From Mesaphorura yosii (taxonomy: Eukaryota > Arthropoda > Collembola > Poduromorpha > Tullbergiidae), in assembly GCA_009869945.1 (NCBI GenBank), contig WIXG01000008.1, positions 372,001 to 436,000 of the forward strand: a stretch of DNA of 64,000 nucleotides, in the 5' to 3' direction. The notes below the pieces were generated by a model that had not been told where the DNA came from, ran no database searches, and worked only from the letters and a program-made list of their open reading frames with translations. Position numbers and translations under genes: made by a program. Below, piece after piece: positions 1-9,218 of this stretch; position 1 is the first letter of the stretch; each line of letters opens with the position of its first letter.

Positions 1-365
1 CAGCAGCGGTGTATGGCCCACCTCCCTCCCCATCGTATGGACCTCCACCTGCACCAACATACGGTCCTCCTCCCTCGCCAGTTTACGGACCTCCGCCTGC
101 GCCATCTTACGGCCCACCTCCAGTGCCAGTGTACGGACCACCTCCTTCGCCCTCCTACGGACCTCCGACAGCACCAGCGTATTCGCCGGCTTCACCAGTA
201 TACGGAGCACCCATCACAAGTTACAGTGCTCCAAGCACGCAGTACCAATCGCGTGACGGTGGTACAATTGGATCAGGGCAAGTAAAACCGCCGTCGAAGA
301 GAGCATCCCTAGCATCAACGTATTCCAGAGTATCCGATTCGTTCGATGGGCTTAAGAGGCATTAA
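1..365 (+). CDS. YGPPP-repeat structural protein, C-terminal fragment
   Basis: The open frame runs in from the left edge of the window and ends at TAA 363-365; the true start lies outside. The visible part is about eight near-perfect repeats of an eight-residue unit (YGPPPSPS, YGPPPAPT, YGPPPVPV), followed by a Ser/Thr/Tyr-rich tail that ends basic. Such Tyr-Gly-Pro-rich octapeptides are typical of secreted extracellular-matrix, cuticle or egg-coat proteins of arthropods, but no named domain is visible, so the role is inferred from composition only. A second open frame over the same bases is a repeat-driven shadow. A polyadenylation signal follows at 693. Confidence 0.7.
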   Translation, partial: AAVYGPPPSPSYGPPPAPTYGPPPSPVYGPPPAPSYGPPPVPVYGPPPSPSYGPPTAPAYSPASPVYGAPITSYSAPSTQYQSRDGGTIGSGQVKPPSKRASLASTYSRVSDSFDGLKRH

Positions 366-963
366 GTTCTGTGAAGTTCTATTCCAATGGCTCGACTTTC
401 CATGGCGCGTAAACGAAGATCTTCCTCGTACTTCGAACATTAACCTTGTATGACGTTACGTGTATTTTAGAAGTACGGATTTATTTCCAACGGTGGCGGC
501 GTAACAAAAAGCATAAATACTAATTTTGAAACTGTTAACTTATATTTTGACCAATTTATTTAATCTAAGAACCAAATCTGTAGTTATTGTCATTAAGTAG
601 TCCGACGTTTTATTGTATCGAGACAACATTTCATGATTCATAAACTCGTTGCCGTCTCCGCCGTCTATCATATTTGCAGGTACTGAAAACTGAATAAAGC
701 ATCTCTTGAATTATTCATGAACGACAGTAATTTGACAAAGACGAGCAAGAACAAGAACTTGGCCAACAGTACAAAATTAGCACGCTAATTTTTACTATCC
801 CGGTTGAACTGAATTTGAAGAGTTATAACGGACGGTGAAATTCGGAGCATCGCATCGCGTCGTTTGACCTTGTTTTGTTGTTTCGCATTCATCTCCATTG
901 TAATGATTTATGTGCTGCGCAACTTCCCCTTTGCTGTCACTCGTCACTTTTCTCACTTTCAAG
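366..963. other. Intergenic: 3' UTR then promoter/5' UTR
   Basis: The first half is the AT-rich 3' UTR of the upstream gene; the second half should hold the promoter and leader of the secreted protein that starts at 964. No convincing exon or RNA gene was seen. Confidence 0.5.
693..698 (+). terminator. Polyadenylation signal AATAAA of the YGPPP-repeat gene
   Basis: A canonical AATAAA lies about 330 bases after the stop codon on the same strand, with no closer signal seen. Confidence 0.5.
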
Positions 964-1551
964 ATGCGTCCAAGAAAGATATTCGGTTTACTAATTCCAC
1001 TACTACAAGTTATTCTTCTGCTCAAATTAATTGAACTTGTGCGTGGACAAACGGTGCAGGAAGACGGATCAGGGGCTCAGGCTATCCAATACGTGAACGC
1101 TGTGCCGTACAACCAAAATGGCGTCAAAACGGACTCATCAGCCAATTTAGCAGTACCAAATGTTAACGTCAAGCCAACTTACTACGATCATCACACCGGA
1201 AGCGTAATCGCTGCTCCAGGCCCAGCAGATGCGGGCAATGGGCAATCACGTTCGCTTCCAGTCTACCAGCAACGGAAGCAGACAATGTACCAACGTCGTC
1301 ACCGGCGACCGTACTGGTCCTCCACAAGCACGTCGACTGAGGCTGCGACCACCATGATCGTGGAGGAAGTAATCGAGTACTCAGACAACGGGACGGAAAT
1401 CAATCGAGAAAATGTCACGAAAGTCGTTCGCCTTCCACCTCAGCAAAAACTGGTTCCTCTCTGTCCGGTGAGATTCTTTTTCTGGGAATTTTGCCCACTG
1501 AACATTCCAATCCTGAACCTCTTCCTTCCGAAAGAATATTACGAATACTGA
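964..1551 (+). CDS. Secreted protein of unknown function
   Basis: Single-exon protein of 195 residues. The start at 964 is chosen over an in-frame ATG at 910 because it gives a clean signal peptide: basic MRPRK, a hydrophobic core rich in Ile and Leu, then a likely cleavage near LVRGQ. The middle is low in hydrophobic residues, with a basic RQKRRH-like stretch around residues 100-112 (YQRRHRRPYW), a Ser/Thr run (STSTSTEAATT) and one N-glycosylation site (NGTE). The tail has two cysteines and an unusual aromatic end (RFFFWEF, then KEYYEY). No known family is recognised. A basic stretch followed by a Cys-containing tail could suit a processed extracellular protein, but that is inference. Confidence 0.6.
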   Translation: MRPRKIFGLLIPLLQVILLLKLIELVRGQTVQEDGSGAQAIQYVNAVPYNQNGVKTDSSANLAVPNVNVKPTYYDHHTGSVIAAPGPADAGNGQSRSLPVYQQRKQTMYQRRHRRPYWSSTSTSTEAATTMIVEEVIEYSDNGTEINRENVTKVVRLPPQQKLVPLCPVRFFFWEFCPLNIPILNLFLPKEYYEY

Positions 1552-1803
1552 ATACCACTCCCAGCTGACCTGTCCATTCCAACCGAACTTTTAAGTCGAT
1601 TATCTGTATAAAATTGTATTACTGTCCTCGAAACGCCCCACGATTGAGCTGACAGACTCCTGGACCGAGGACAAGACGGACTGACGACGCGACACGACGC
1701 GACAACGACCAATCTGACGAAGGTAGATACTCTGCTGACCAATGACAACCAGAAACAGTCAGACTTTAACTTTAACTTACGTCTTGCTTTTGTCTGTGGA
1801 TAG

Positions 1804-2270
1804 ACTGAAGGCACGTGCCTCAACCGGACTCAAATACCTGACAACCACGAAGTGCAGGACTTGTTCATGACTACAACAGTGAACATTTCACGCATAGTTG
1901 ACAATTTCCTGGACCTTCTTCATTCACTGACATCTCTGGTGCTTCCTGAAACGGAGGAACGCCAAGTCCAACACGTTCGACAGTCGACGCTGCTTGCATT
2001 CATCGCAGTATTGAAAATTGTGGCTGGATTCATTGCATTCGAGACATTTTTACTGCTCTGGAAGATTAATTATTACACCGTGAGCGATCCTTATGCGACA
2101 GCAGGGTGAGCATGCCCAATTGCAAAAATTGTATAATAATATTGTCCTTCTCACGAGCGTTCTTTTTTGGCAGGCCCAGTCGCAATTTTCCGGAGCCCGA
2201 CGAGACGCTCTCAAAACTGATACACGGGGTAATTGACATTGGACACACGTGGATCAGTCAAAATTGGTAG
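1804..2270 (+). CDS. Small membrane protein, 3' exons (5' end unresolved)
   Basis: Two exons are clear. The first, about 1804-2105, follows a plausible acceptor (ends in GGATAG); the second is 2174-2270, joined by a GT-AG intron of 68 nt. The frame continues across the junction (DPYATAG then PSRNFPEPDE). The visible protein has two N-glycosylation sites (NRT, NIS), a pyrimidine-poor amphipathic region, one transmembrane segment (LLAFIAVLKIVAGFIAF) and a short tail ending HTWISQNW before TAG 2268-2270. An open frame with a GT donor near 1726 would join in phase and could be an upstream exon, but no start ATG was found, so the 5' part is uncertain. Function unknown. Confidence 0.5.
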
Positions 2271-3439
2271 GACTTGAAAGGACACAAGACTGAAACAAAG
2301 GACGAGACGAATTTAATAAATTAACTTCTGTTGAGACAAAGACGGTTAATTAACCTCATTTTATATTCTGTAATAGTAAATACTGAATAAGGTTTTGGAA
2401 GGTCAAGAAGCCAAAAGTCTGTCACTTTAGTATAATCTGCTCCTGTCAAGAAATCATACTTTGTAATTAGCAATGCACCGAGTCGAGGACGAGGAATAAA
2501 AAGGCGACTGTTACTTGCTCAGCGTCGATTACGATAACGGGACACTGACTCGTATTCATACTTTGGATAAGATATATGATACTATTCAAGAAAAGGAGAC
2601 AGCAGAAGCAGAACACTTGTCAAGCAAAGTGCGCTAAGGAATTAGGCATTATTTTAATGAGTTCCTGCGGCTGCCTCCACACAGAAGCATAAAACTAATC
2701 CTTTCTATTAGTACCACAACTGTAATAAGACGACTAAGCATTAATGCACTTAAGTAAAGAAACCATAAAGCGTGCAACGTAGGCTTTATACTTTTTTTTA
2801 TTTTTCCCATAATCTACACTTCACGTAAGCAACTGTAAAAGCATCGAACACATCGAAGTTGCCAGCCTGTTGCGGTTACTACAAAGTACAAGGAAAATTA
2901 AAAAATTTTCAGCTCAACCACATGCAACACTTAATTCAAAGTGTTTCCTCGCTGGTAGTCCGTTTACTGAGAATCGCTCATTGTGTTCAGACGAATCGGC
3001 CTTTTGCTTTCGCATTCGCAGCTCTGAAAGCTTCGGCTCGAAATTGGGACGCCGGCTTTTGTGGCTGTGGTGGAAGTTGGTAGCTTCGTCACTTCTGCTA
3101 ATTTGTGCACGTGTATGTTCGCATTTGCATTAATTCATGTTCCAATAAAAATCATGCTTACAATAACTACAATTACGAATGTTGTGGAGTGAATTTCTGA
3201 TTGTGTTTGATCTGAATTCTGAATTTGGCTCACGGTTCACTTCATTGCAGCCTGAATCATTCCAGTTCCAATTGAAAGGCTTGCAGTCATCGGTTTTTAA
3301 TGTGCTCGCATTCTGGGACTTGAAATGTAAACAATCATAAGCGAGTCAGTGCAATTCGAGGAATCATTGAAGAAATCATTCTTTCTGTCTTCTTGATCCT
3401 GTGCTCAACTGCTACAAAAAACGTAAATAACAAGGCACA
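2271..3439. other. Intergenic region
   Basis: AT-rich sequence with an AATAAA near 2313 that could end the upstream gene. Open frames around 2859-3133 start at non-ATG codons and show no splice logic. I see no supported gene here; the right end should hold the promoter of the four-TM gene. Confidence 0.4.
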
Positions 3440-4289
3440 ATGACGCTGCGGCTGAAGTTGGACTTGTTCAATGGTATGCGACTCTTGGCGTTCGTATCCT
3501 TCGTAAGTTTCTTCCATATTTTACTTCTTTATGATCAGGAATCGATAAATTAACCCCTCGATGCATTCACAGGTCACGGGAGTCTCCACGTTCTTCGTCT
3601 GCGGATGGACCTTTTTATCAAATCGACTGAATATAGATTCTAAACTGTTCACAAACTCCGTCGTTGTGACCGCCAAGTTAATGCGAAATGTTTCCGATTC
3701 CAGCTCCGTGCTCCGAAGCTCATCATCGCCAGCACCACCTCAGATCTCGAGTGATCCGGCGGACTTGCAGGTGGTTGACATGCTTCGTGCCTCGGTCGTG
3801 CGCTGCTCCATCATCGTGGTGCTTCTTGTCGTCGTCCAAATCGTGTCGGCAGCCTTTATTATAGGATCATCAGCTCAAGTGCGTATTATGCATAATATAT
3901 TTGTACTGAGCAAGATATTAATTGTTAATTTGTGTATGTATACTTGGCAGAGTTGCCGTGCACGCATAAAAATGTGGTTTGTACTCAACTCTGGAATCAA
4001 CGTCGCAATTCTCATCTGCCTCACTATGCCTCTGATGTATCAAATACAGCATTCCCGTCACTTGCAAACCACAACGCTGGAATTGGAATCTGGCGACGGT
4101 TACACTGGATCCGAGCCTAAAAGCAACAGCAGCAGTGGTTCCATTCCACGTATAAATCACCTGAACTCATTCTACATTGGACTTGGGACGGATTTTCTCG
4201 TTCAGTTTATAGCGCTCATTTCTTGCCTGCTGCTAATGAGATTCCATAGACATGGACACATTCATTACGAAAATGTTGGAAACATGTGA
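3440..4289 (+). CDS. Four-transmembrane protein, unknown function
   Basis: Three exons, 3440-3502, 3573-3878 and 3951-4289, joined by short GT-AG introns (70 and 72 nt), both in phase 0. The protein is about 235 residues. TM1 spans the first splice junction (residues about 13-33, RLLAFVSFVTGVSTFFVCGW). A glycosylatable Ser/Pro-rich loop (SSSSPAPP) follows. TM2 is about 93-117 (IIVVLLVVVQIVSAAFI), TM3 about 130-150 (SGINVAILICLTMPLMYQI), then a second Ser/Gly-rich loop, then TM4 about 198-218 (DFLVQFIALISCLLLM). The tail is short and His-rich. The layout is tetraspan-like, but the tetraspanin CCG motif is absent. An open frame reading through intron 2 is an unspliced artefact. Confidence 0.75.
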
Positions 4290-5265
4290 TCATATGATTT
4301 GAAGTACAATTTAGAATTTAGATAGATAATAACTCACCATAAAGAAACGGAGATAAGAACTTAAGAAAACGAGGAACTTGTTAGGTAATATTGATATACG
4401 CAATAAACCGAATAAATTCAATGGCCTGCAGTAACCCACAACCAATCAAGAATCTTCACCATCATCGCAATGAATTTTCTATATGCTCTGGCTGTATCCC
4501 AGCACAAGTTGCTCCAGAGCAAACGTTCCCGGTAAATTGTTCCCAGAAAATTGGTCCCAAAGAAGTGGTCCCAGAGAATTGTTTCCAGATAATTGTTCTG
4601 CAGTTAGTTTACTGAAAGAAGCGACGCTTTGCAATGTAAAATTCGCGAATTTTTATGCCTAAAGCAGAAACAGCGGGTCCTCTTTGCAGTCCAACTTACC
4701 AGACTCTCGAGTGCTTGAGACTGAAGTGAATGTTGATTTGAATATATTTGTCATGATTTATTTACAATTTTGCTTGCCACTCCATTTGATTGTTGAAAGT
4801 ACTCTGTACACGATTCAGGATGGCTACTATTACATGATTTTTAATGAACCCAGATGCAATCAAGCATGCACTGGTTTGACAGTCGTGATTGCCACACGCA
4901 CAATTAAATATTTATGAGAGAGTGACCATCCATCTTACAAAAGCCCTTACACGTTACGCCTGACAACACACGCATACGCAAACTATAGAATTGAATTGTT
5001 AGCAGACGTACTCAGGATTGTCCATGACCAATTTATTTCACTGCATGAGAGCTTCTTTTTTGTTTGTTCCACCAAAACCTGAAAGCACGGACACTGAAAG
5101 TGGATTCAGTTCTTTTCCGATGGCCTTCGACAAAATTAGCTTACACATTTACATCGAGCGCCAATCCACGCTGATCTTTCAGTCGAATTTTGCTGTTTGG
5201 CATCAACACATCAAACCAAAAACGCAAACGCCTGACTAGAAATACAATCTCTCAGTCGTATTAAA
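4290..5265. other. Intergenic region with a 14-bp minisatellite
   Basis: AATAAA-like signals near 4399-4415 probably end the four-TM gene. A 14-bp tandem repeat lies at 4512-4609 (listed separately). A 78-codon open frame from about 4684 lacks an ATG start and is not supported. The last 150 bases should be the promoter of the SnoaL-like gene. Confidence 0.4.
4512..4609. repeat. 14-bp tandem repeat (minisatellite), about 7 copies
   Basis: Seven successive 14-base units can be aligned without gaps, e.g. ttcccggtaaattg, ttcccagaaaattg, gtcccagagaattg, tttccagataattg. The shared pattern is a TCCCAGA core followed by an A-rich stretch and TTG. Copies differ at several positions, so the array is old. 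Confidence 0.75.
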
Positions 5266-5835
5266 ATGAACACATTTGCCGGTGCCATCGTCTTCCTTCT
5301 CGCGGCAGGTAAACTGTTGGGGGACTGCAACTCGAGTGCACAGCAAACTTACATTTTGAAATCTTAATTCTGTTTTTACTAAACAGGATCGCTGCAGGTG
5401 TTTGCCCAAGAAAACTTCACAGACGCCGATGTCCAGCGCATTCTCGAAGAGTACCGCACCAAAGAAGCTAACAAGGTTGTAGTCAAGACTTTCTACCAGG
5501 AACTGTTTGGTGACAAGAACCTGGAAGCGATTGACAAGTACATCGACAACACCACGTACATTCAGCACAACCCCAGCGTGGCTGATGGAGCTGAGGCACT
5601 GAGGAAAGGCGCGTCCATGTGGTTCCCTCCTGGCTCTCCCAAGACCACAATCGACATTAAGCACATTGGTGCCGATGGCGACCTGGTGTTTTTGCACGTG
5701 CGTGCCGTGCATGGTGAGCGCGTGGATTCCGTGATTGATATCTTCAGGCTTAGGAATGGGAAAATCATCGAGCACTGGGACACGATCCAGGAAGCAAAGA
5801 CAGAAGGAGCGAAGAATGATCATCCATTCTTTTAA
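5266..5835 (+). CDS. Secreted SnoaL-like (NTF2-fold) protein, bacterial family type
   Basis: Two exons, 5266-5308 and 5387-5835 (phase 1, 78-nt intron), give about 163 residues. Exon 1 encodes almost only a signal peptide (MNTFAGAIVFLLAAG, cleavage probably after VFA). The mature part matches the predicted SnoaL-like aldol-condensation family (COG4922 type): VVVKTFYQELFGDKNLEAID, then YIQHNPSVADG, WFPPGSP, IDIKHIGADGDLVFLHV, SVIDIFRLRNGKIIEHWD and a short Phe-ending tail (KNDHPFF). This family is mainly bacterial, with a small cone-like NTF2 fold; the substrate is unknown. Intron, signal peptide and polyadenylation signal show it is a host gene now. The reverse strand is also open over 195 codons but is a shadow. 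Confidence 0.85.
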
Positions 5836-6796
5836 GAATTGAATCTAGTCGGGTTGCACGTAGCGTGATTTATGTCCATTAAGAATAGAGTTTAATGTTT
5901 CGGTAGTCTCACTAACTAAACCTCAAAACCAGCATCAGTTAGTAAATGTAATTACCTAATCTTGATGAGAATAAATGTTGTAAAGGAAAATGCTTCCCAG
6001 GCGTTAAACAACGAGGTGCATCATGTCTCATCCGAAACTGAACGCTTGTCTTACTCAAATAAAGGAGTAACAAGTTCAGTTATTGACAACGTTACAATTG
6101 CACTCTGATCATGAACCCACGCCATAAACGATAACGCACTGCACTGGGCTTGACGGTGGTGCATCATGACTCGACTCACGACTTCCAAGTAAAGCACAAA
6201 GCAGTCAACTGTTAAACAAGCCCATCCGAATACTAATCCAAACGCAAGCATCAAGTATCAAGTACCACGAGATTGCAATGGCAATGATGCAAGATGCATA
6301 TGTTTGAGATATGATTACGACCCTCGCGTACTTTGAGTCGAGTCTGAGCTGTTAACTCTTTTGTTGTTCCTTCCTTTTTTCTGTCCACATACGCGACGCG
6401 ATGCGAGAGCAAACGCTAAACACTATTTGGATAATGTATTCGGTGCTGTCTGGTCTGGTCTGGTATGTGTGCATCTGTGAGAGCGTTGTTGCTGGCTGGC
6501 TGAGTACGAGTCATCGGTTCTCAGTTCGCTGTAATGTTGCTGGTGGGGAATTTTGTTCTTTTATGCTCCTGAGCCAATAATTATAAAGCATTTTTGGACG
6601 CAACAAAAACTCTGGGAATAAATCAAACAGAAGTACGTAAAGGGTTAGGAACTTGATTTACCTGTCAATTCTGTGTCTGTTGACAGTTGCTGAAGTAAAT
6701 TAACGTTTCACGAGTCTTTCGGGCAATCGTGCTGATTATTCTGATCTCTACACTCATATCTCTCGCATACGCAGTTAGTGAAGTTAAATTTGCATC
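5836..6796. other. Intergenic and RCC2 leader
   Basis: After the SnoaL 3' UTR the sequence is non-coding. A TG-rich stretch near 6450-6490, an initiator-like TCAGTT near 6518 and an acceptor-like CGCATACGCAG at about 6774 suggest that RCC2 has a spliced 5' UTR. No independent gene is supported. Confidence 0.35.
5970..5975 (+). terminator. Polyadenylation signal AATAAA of the SnoaL-like gene
   Basis: AATAAA lies 135 bases after the TAA stop on the same strand. Confidence 0.5.
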
Positions 6797-8743
6797 ATGT
6801 CAACTGCTGCCGCTCCTCAAGTCAAACCTAAAAAGGCCGGCGGCCGGAAGAAGAAGCCAAAGAAGAATGAAGACTTTGATGATGATCTCGATTTTGGTGA
6901 TGATGGCTCGGACTCTTTCTCCGGTGGTGACTCCGACTCGGACCTGATCGAAAAACGGAAGACGGCAGCGTTGGTCGAAGAGCAGGTAAAAAGGGCTAAT
7001 GTATTTACAACTCGTGAGGCTTATTTGTTGGCTTCTGTCACAAATGACTTGCAATAATTTTTAGGACGACTCAACCGTGCCGGATGTCGATAAGACATTT
7101 CAAGTCGGGCGTCTTCTTTTCTGTGGTGGCACTGATTGGGACATGATTGGAAGAAAGGAACTGCCAAAATCAGCCAAAACTGCAGCAGCCGCAGCTGGCG
7201 GACACGTTCATACAGGGCCGAAGAATCTTTGGGGCGTGCATGCATGGGGAAAAGATACTCGAGTAAAGGGAGTTTTCTCTTCCTGTGTAGCCTGCCACTC
7301 TGTTGTCATTACAGAGGATGGGCAAGCATTAAGCTGGGGAAGAAATGATAAAGGTAATTGCCACAGACGCATTGTTTAGCGTCCCTGTAAATGGTCCCAG
7401 CCTTCATTATCTCATTGCGGATATTTCTCACAGGTCAGCTGGGTCACGGTGATACGATTACCAAGTATGAACCAACGCCCATTACAACTCCCACCGGCGT
7501 TAAATGGATTGGAGCCGCTTGCGGTCGTGGACATACACTTTTGCTGACGTCTAAGGGTGTAGTGTATGCTTGCGGTGACAACAAGTGTCAGCAATTGGGC
7601 ATAGATTCCAAGGATGCCAACGCACTTACTCCAAGAAGGGTTATCTACCGCGGGAAACCCATCATTAAAATGACATGCGGAGCCGAGTTCAGTATTATTT
7701 TGGACGTTACCGGTACACTTCACTCATTCGGGTCACCCGAATTTGGTCAGCTTGGTCACGGGGAGGAAGGAAAATTCCTGGAGAAAGCTGGGAAAGTAAC
7801 CTTCAAGTACGAGAGAGTACCTCGAAGAATTACAACGTACATTTCCAAAGGACGTGGTGGAGAAGTTACTCCTTTGCGCGGGGTTGTTATCCTGGACGTG
7901 GCTTCGGGAGTGTCACACACCGTGGCTCTGGATAACCAAAACCGTGTCTTCACCTGGGGATTTGCAGGGTATGGCCGGCTGGGACACAGCGAGACGAAGA
8001 ATGAACTGATTCCAAGAAGTATTTCCAACTTTGACTACGTGAAGACTCAAATTCTGCACGTAGCTGCTGGCTCGACATTTTGTTTGGCAACATGTAAGAA
8101 CGCAGCATATCTCTTTAAGGTAGTTGTCAAGAAACGGAGGGATATAAATATTGAAGGAGGAGATAGTTTTGGCGCAAAGTGGTTCTTATAAGGCGATTCC
8201 CGGTCTAAAATTTTACTGCTAATCTTCTTGACAACTACCTTAAAACTATTAGACAGGTTCGTTAAGATTTCATTGAATGCTGTTTTCAGGTGCAAATAAG
8301 ATGACGTATTTCTGGGGGCAAAATAAGCCGGCTGGTGAAGCCACAATGTATCCGAAGCCTCTTCAAGACCTTCAAGGCTGGAATGTGCGAAGCATTGGCT
8401 GCGCTAACAAAAGTATTGTGGTTGCCGCCGACGAAAGTAAGCCAATAGTCCAGTCATCCGACCTCAAAATGCTATTTTTTTACGCTAGTCTTTATCCTCC
8501 CCTCCACACAACTTTTATGTTCTAGGTCTCATATCATGGGGACCCAGTCCAACTTATGGCGAATTGGGATACGGCGAGAACCGAGCTAAATCGTCCACCG
8601 TTCCACAGGAAGTGAAAGATATGGTTGGTCTTCACGTGCACGAAGTAGCGTGTGGGTTTGCTCACACACTCTTGGTTGTTCGTGACGAGTCCGACGAGGA
8701 GAAAGCAAAGTTGGAGAAAGTACCGAAGTGGCCTTACGCTTAG
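6797..8743 (+). CDS. RCC2: RCC2 / TD-60, RCC1-repeat protein
   Basis: Five exons: 6797-6985, 7065-7353, 7434-8093, 8290-8436 and 8526-8743. The frame is continuous across all junctions. The N-terminus is a basic Lys-rich patch (KKAGGRKKKPKKN), then an acidic Asp/Ser stretch, as in RCC2. The hallmark RCC2 entry to the propeller follows (VGRLLFCGGTDWDMIG), then RCC1 blades with the usual G-x-x-GQLGHGD and W-G pattern (WGRNDKGQLGHGD, SFGSPEFGQLGHG, WGFAGYGRLGHS, SWGPSPTYGELGYG). It ends VPKWPYA. RCC2 binds chromatin, microtubules and small GTPases (Rac1/RalA in vertebrates) and acts at inner centromeres and in cell migration. Intron 3 (196 nt) is longer than its neighbours and holds a foldback element; reading into it gives a false C-terminus. 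Confidence 0.95.
8114..8244. repeat. Intronic foldback (20-bp perfect inverted repeats)
   Basis: Inside RCC2 intron 3, TTTAAGGTAGTTGTCAAGAA at 8114-8133 is exactly reverse-complemented at 8225-8244, with about 91 bases between. The size suits a small MITE-like element or a foldback hairpin. No clear target-site duplication is seen. Confidence 0.7.
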
Positions 8744-9218
8744 CAAAACACACCAACAGCACTGTCATTCGATATTCGATCCGATACTGGTGATCCTAAG
8801 CACCTAAAATATACCGATTACTGAAGTATCTCATTTTGTATAATCATCCACTATTTAGTTTTAATTTATTTTGGGGTAGGAGAAAGTTAGGCTTAAAAGG
8901 TACATCTCACTATTTCACAACACAACATAATCATAGCTCTAGTTAAAATTTAAATGAGGTTACAGAAAAAGTAAAAGCTTTGAGATAAAACATAAAATTG
9001 GCAGTGTAATACATTTGAATACAACATAGCTTGTCCATTGTGTAAAATACTCTTTTGGATCTTGAGGTCATGGCTCAGAATGTCCAGTTCAATTGTTATG
9101 TAATAAATTTCAAGTTCTTCTTAGTTGATGTGTAGGCACAAAATGGATCAACGCAAATGATCGTGAACATTCTCGACAATCAGCTTATTGGCACAAACAT
9201 CCAACTAACTTACTCGCC

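Noticed and set aside
2859-3133. Overlapping open frames of 74 and 87 codons
   Set aside because: Both begin at non-ATG codons, have no splice sites or motifs, and sit in an AT-rich intergenic region.
5236-5823. 195-codon reverse open frame over the SnoaL-like gene
   Set aside because: It is antisense to a clearly conserved coding region and is a codon-bias shadow.
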